Positions 7,223-8,882 of a stretch of DNA of 8,882 bases are shown piece by piece (position 1 is the stretch's first letter; each line of letters opens with the position of its first letter). The notes under the pieces were generated by a model. That model searched no databases, was not told where the DNA came from, and was given only the letters and a program-made list of their open reading frames with translations. Both the position numbers and the translations under genes were made by a program. Origin of the DNA: Actinomycetes bacterium (lineage in GTDB: Bacteria > Actinomycetota > Acidimicrobiia > Acidimicrobiales > RAAP-2); contig JAKCEC010000044.1 in assembly GCA_021841725.1 (NCBI GenBank), positions 1 to 8,882 on the forward strand. Direction: 5' to 3'.

Positions 7223-7611
7223 CGCGGGGCGCACGAGGGACAGATCCCGTTGAGCTCGAGGACGTGACGCAGGTCCCGGTAGTCGAAACGTTCGGCGATC
7301 TCGCGGGCCCACTGCTCGAGCTCGGGGGCGTCGACCTCCACCGTGGCGCCGCACAGGCGACACGCCAGGTGGTGGTGGTGCGAATCGTCGACGCAGCGCC
7401 GATAGAGGGACTCACCCCGGTCGGTCATGACCACGTCGACCTGGCGGGCGTCGGAGAGTTTCTTTAGTTGGCTGTAGACGGTCGCCAGGGCGACCTCACC
7501 CCCGTCACGGGCGATGAGTCCGTGCAGGTCCTGGGCGCTGACGAATCCCTGGACCCGTTCGAGGGCCCGGATTACCTCACGGCGCTGCGTAGTGTTTCGG
7601 GTGGCGGACAC
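7219..7611 (-). CDS. zur: Fur-family zinc uptake regulator (Zur/FurB type)
   Basis: This is probably a DNA-binding dimer that represses zinc-uptake genes when zinc is plentiful. The product is 130 residues from the GTG at 7611. The winged-helix part (about 7-66) includes the recognition-helix region EVALATVYSQLKKLSDA. The SHHHHLACRLCG segment holds His78-81, Cys84 and Cys87. A second pair, Cys124 and Cys127 (ICPSC), completes the structural Cys4 zinc site. The SHHHH-CxxCG-TVEVD pattern resembles mycobacterial Zur (FurB) more than iron Fur. It is divergent from a ZnuA-like lipoprotein gene and is first in the operon with pgeF, murL and murD. No clear Shine-Dalgarno precedes the GTG. TATGTT on the minus strand (7660-7665) is a possible -10, which would make the gene autoregulated through the two palindromes. 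Mn or Fe specificity is not excluded. Confidence 0.93.
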   Translation of the reverse strand: MSATRNTTQRREVIRALERVQGFVSAQDLHGLIARDGGEVALATVYSQLKKLSDARQVDVVMTDRGESLYRRCVDDSHHHHLACRLCGATVEVDAPELEQWAREIAERFDYRDLRHVLELNGICPSCAPR

Positions 7612-7638
7612 GACGCCAGCGTAGTCGCCGCGTGCTTG

Positions 7639-7667
7639 TTGACTGGAATGATTCCGGCTAACATATT
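7639..7667 (+). promoter_or_regulatory. Probable sigma-70-type promoter of the zinc-transport operon
   Basis: TTGACT (7639-7644) matches five of six bases of the -35 consensus. CATATT (7662-7667) lies 17 bp downstream and matches four of six of the -10. An overlapping alternative -10, TAACAT (7659-7664), has a better distance to a leaderless start at ATG 7672 but only a 14-bp spacer. This AT-rich stretch stands out from the GC-rich surroundings. A palindrome at 7645-7655 fills the spacer, a classic place for a repressor. Confidence 0.6.
7645..7655. promoter_or_regulatory. Putative Zur operator 1 (palindrome GGAATGATTCC)
   Basis: This perfect 11-bp palindrome has the core AATGATT, the same centre as the TGAAAATGATTTTCA-type Zur boxes known in actinobacteria. 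It lies between the proposed -35 and -10 of the transporter promoter and about 35 bp upstream of zur. Binding by Zur is an inference. Confidence 0.55.
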
Positions 7668-7682
7668 CAGAATGGTTCTGAA
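7666..7682. promoter_or_regulatory. Putative Zur operator 2 (inverted repeat over the znuA start)
   Basis: TTCAGAATGGTTCTGAA has perfect 7-bp arms around TGG. Its inner part AGAA-TGG-TTCT mirrors operator 1 (GGAA-TGA-TTCC), and the centres are 24 bp apart, a little over two helical turns. It covers the end of the -10 element, the expected transcription start and the ATG at 7672. Two adjacent dimer sites are a familiar Fur/Zur arrangement. Confidence 0.55.
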
Positions 7683-8604
7683 ATATTCCCGCCACCGTGT
7701 CCGCGCGGCGGCGACGCTCACGGTGCTCGCCCTGGGCTCGCTCGCCCTGGCGGGTTGCGGTTCGCCGGCGACGGCGCCCGGCGTGCTCGCGGTCGTCGGG
7801 GCCGAGGTGCAGTACGGCGACGTGCTGGGCCAAATCGGTGGCGCCTACGTGCAGGTCACGTCGGTGATGAGCAACCCGGCCACCGACCCCCACAATTTCG
7901 AAGCCAGTCCGAGCGTGGCGCGCGCGATCGCGTCGGCGCGCCTCGTCGTGCAAAACGGGGCCGGGTACGACTCGTTCATGAACAAGCTCGAAGGCGCCTC
8001 GGCAGGTTCCTCTCGGGTGGTGCTCAGCGTGGCGACGCTGCTGCACCGGGGCTCCGCGGCCAATCCCCACTTCTGGTACGCGCCGGCGACGATGCCGTTG
8101 CTCGCGGCGACCGTGACCCGCGAACTCTCGATCCTCGCGCCCGCGCACGCGTCGTACTTCCGGGCTCGCGAGTCCGCCTTCGCGGCCTCGTGGCGCCGAG
8201 TGACGGCGACCCTCGCCGCGGCCAAGCGCACGCTGGCGCATCGCGCGGTGGCGACGACCGAGCCGGTGGGGGATTACCTGCTGAGCGCCCTGGGCGTGAC
8301 CAACCTGACCCCCTTCCGCTTCCAGGCCGACGTGATGAACGGCGTGGACCCCTCGCCCCAGGACATCGTCACCCAGCAGAACCTCCTGCGTGAGCGTCGC
8401 GTCAGCGCCCTGTGCTTTAACGCGCAGGTCTCGAGTCCGGTGACCCTGGCCCTGCGCGCCGACGCGGTGCGCGCCCACGTGCCGCTGGTGGCGATCTACG
8501 AGACCATGCCGTCGGGTGAGCACGTGCAGGGCTGGATGATCGCCGAGCTCGACGCCATCGCGGCCGCGCTCGAGCACGGTGTGTCCACGACGAGGCTGTC
8601 GTGA
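7672..8604 (+). CDS. znuA: Zinc-type ABC transporter substrate-binding lipoprotein (ZnuA/AztC-like)
   Basis: This is a cluster A-I metal-binding protein, anchored outside the membrane by lipid, that hands a metal ion to its permease. From the ATG at 7672 the product is 310 residues. It has a basic n-region, a hydrophobic core and the lipobox LAGC with Cys29. Likely metal ligands are His74 (ADPHNFEASP), His133 (NPHFWYAP), Glu197 (ATTEPVGDYLL) and Glu277 (YETMP). Glu197 stands where classical ZnuA has His; this variant occurs in many actinobacterial homologues. No His-rich loop is present. ATG 7648 is an alternative start but would add a polar stretch before the signal peptide. Neither ATG has a Shine-Dalgarno, and promoter spacing favours leaderless translation from 7672. 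The stop overlaps the ATPase start (GTGA). Zinc is inferred from zur; manganese is possible. Confidence 0.9.
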   Translation: MVLKYSRHRVRAAATLTVLALGSLALAGCGSPATAPGVLAVVGAEVQYGDVLGQIGGAYVQVTSVMSNPATDPHNFEASPSVARAIASARLVVQNGAGYDSFMNKLEGASAGSSRVVLSVATLLHRGSAANPHFWYAPATMPLLAATVTRELSILAPAHASYFRARESAFAASWRRVTATLAAAKRTLAHRAVATTEPVGDYLLSALGVTNLTPFRFQADVMNGVDPSPQDIVTQQNLLRERRVSALCFNAQVSSPVTLALRADAVRAHVPLVAIYETMPSGEHVQGWMIAELDAIAAALEHGVSTTRLS

Positions 8605-8882
8605 GCGCGTCGGCGACGCCGCGGGCGACGGTGGTCGACGTGCGCGGCGTGGACGTGGAGGTGGGGGGACGCCGTGTGCTCACCGACGTGAACTTTTGCG
8701 TCGAGGCGGCGGAGTTCACCGGACTGATCGGATCGAATGGGGCGGGCAAGACCACCCTGCTGCGCATGATGCTCGGCTTGATCGCGCCCGTGCGCGGCGA
8801 GGTCCTCTGGCCGACCCGGGCGCGCGAGCTGCGCCGCGTGGGCTACGTGCCCCAAAAGATCACCCTCGACGCGGACGTGCCC
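8601..8882 (+). CDS. znuC: Metal ABC transporter ATP-binding protein, 3'-truncated by the window edge
   Basis: This is the cytoplasmic ATPase that would power import of the metal bound by the preceding lipoprotein. Ninety-four residues are visible. They run from a GTG that overlaps the lipoprotein stop by 4 nt, with GAGG as a weak ribosome site 5 nt upstream. VVDVRGVDVEVGGRRVL is the usual first strand region. Walker A is GSNGAGKTT (44-52) and the Q-loop Gln85 lies in YVPQK. The signature motif and Walker B fall beyond the window. ZnuC-type identity rests on the neighbours, and a permease gene is expected next. Confidence 0.92.
   Translation, partial: MSASATPRATVVDVRGVDVEVGGRRVLTDVNFCVEAAEFTGLIGSNGAGKTTLLRMMLGLIAPVRGEVLWPTRARELRRVGYVPQKITLDADVP

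Noticed and set aside
5175..7253. A 692-codon open frame on the plus strand opposite murL and pgeF
   Set aside because: No recognisable domains and biased composition. MurL and PgeF motifs on the other strand explain the sequence fully.
7223..7363. A longer pgeF with an upstream start at 7363
   Set aside because: The extra 47 residues are Arg/Pro-rich, lie inside zur, and have no family counterpart. The GTG at 7222 gives the normal length and the GTGA coupling seen elsewhere.
7468..7671. N-terminal extension of the ZnuA-like protein into zur
   Set aside because: It would place more than 60 residues before a clear lipoprotein signal peptide and overlap the zur coding region and the promoter.
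7612..8577. An upstream extension of the zur frame antisense to the lipoprotein gene
   Set aside because: The extension would translate the promoter and operator region and the complement of a well-supported gene. Zur homology begins at about 7611.
1..8882. Insertion sequence, prophage, CRISPR array or toxin-antitoxin genes
   Set aside because: No transposase, integrase, spaced direct repeats or terminal inverted repeats are visible; the tRNA-Thr is intact with no duplicated 3' end nearby to suggest an attachment site.

Overview
The window is about 70% GC, densely packed and rich in GTG starts, with most genes joined by 1 to 4 bp stop/start overlaps. The gene order topA-tmk-holB-tRNA-Thr, a Lys/Ala-rich TopA tail and an actinobacterial-type Zur point to a high-GC actinobacterium. 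Acidimicrobiia would fit, but that is a guess at class level. I see no insertion sequence, phage, CRISPR or integrated element. It reads as chromosomal housekeeping DNA with one metabolically unusual operon.

Left part (1-3806, + strand): the 3' two thirds of topA (DNA topoisomerase I), then tmk (thymidylate kinase) and holB (clamp-loader delta' subunit) in a tightly coupled replication operon, followed by a complete tRNA-Thr(CGT). A short spacer with two hairpins (3807-3880) separates this from a convergent operon.

Middle part (3881-7611, - strand, read right to left): zur (Fur-family zinc sensor), pgeF (laccase-domain peptidoglycan editing factor), murL (UDP-MurNAc-L-Ala-L-Glu epimerase) and a MurD-family ligase, presumably the L-Glu-specific MurD2. 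All four overlap (4, 4 and 26 bp), so they are almost certainly one transcript. MurD2 would add L-Glu to UDP-MurNAc-L-Ala, and MurL would then invert the attached L-Glu to D-Glu. This replaces the usual free D-Glu made by glutamate racemase. PgeF is a zinc enzyme that in E. coli keeps position 1 of the stem peptide correct. The operon therefore looks like a module controlling the identity and stereochemistry of the first two stem-peptide residues, headed by a zinc-responsive repressor.

Right part (7672-8882, + strand, divergent): a metal-binding lipoprotein of the ZnuA/AztC type and the start of its ABC ATPase, which runs off the window. The 60-bp divergent promoter region is AT-richer than its surroundings. 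It carries a good -35/-10 pair and two related palindromes 24 bp apart that fit Zur operators. The second palindrome covers a probable leaderless ATG. One Zur would thus control zinc uptake and, through its own operon, the peptidoglycan genes.
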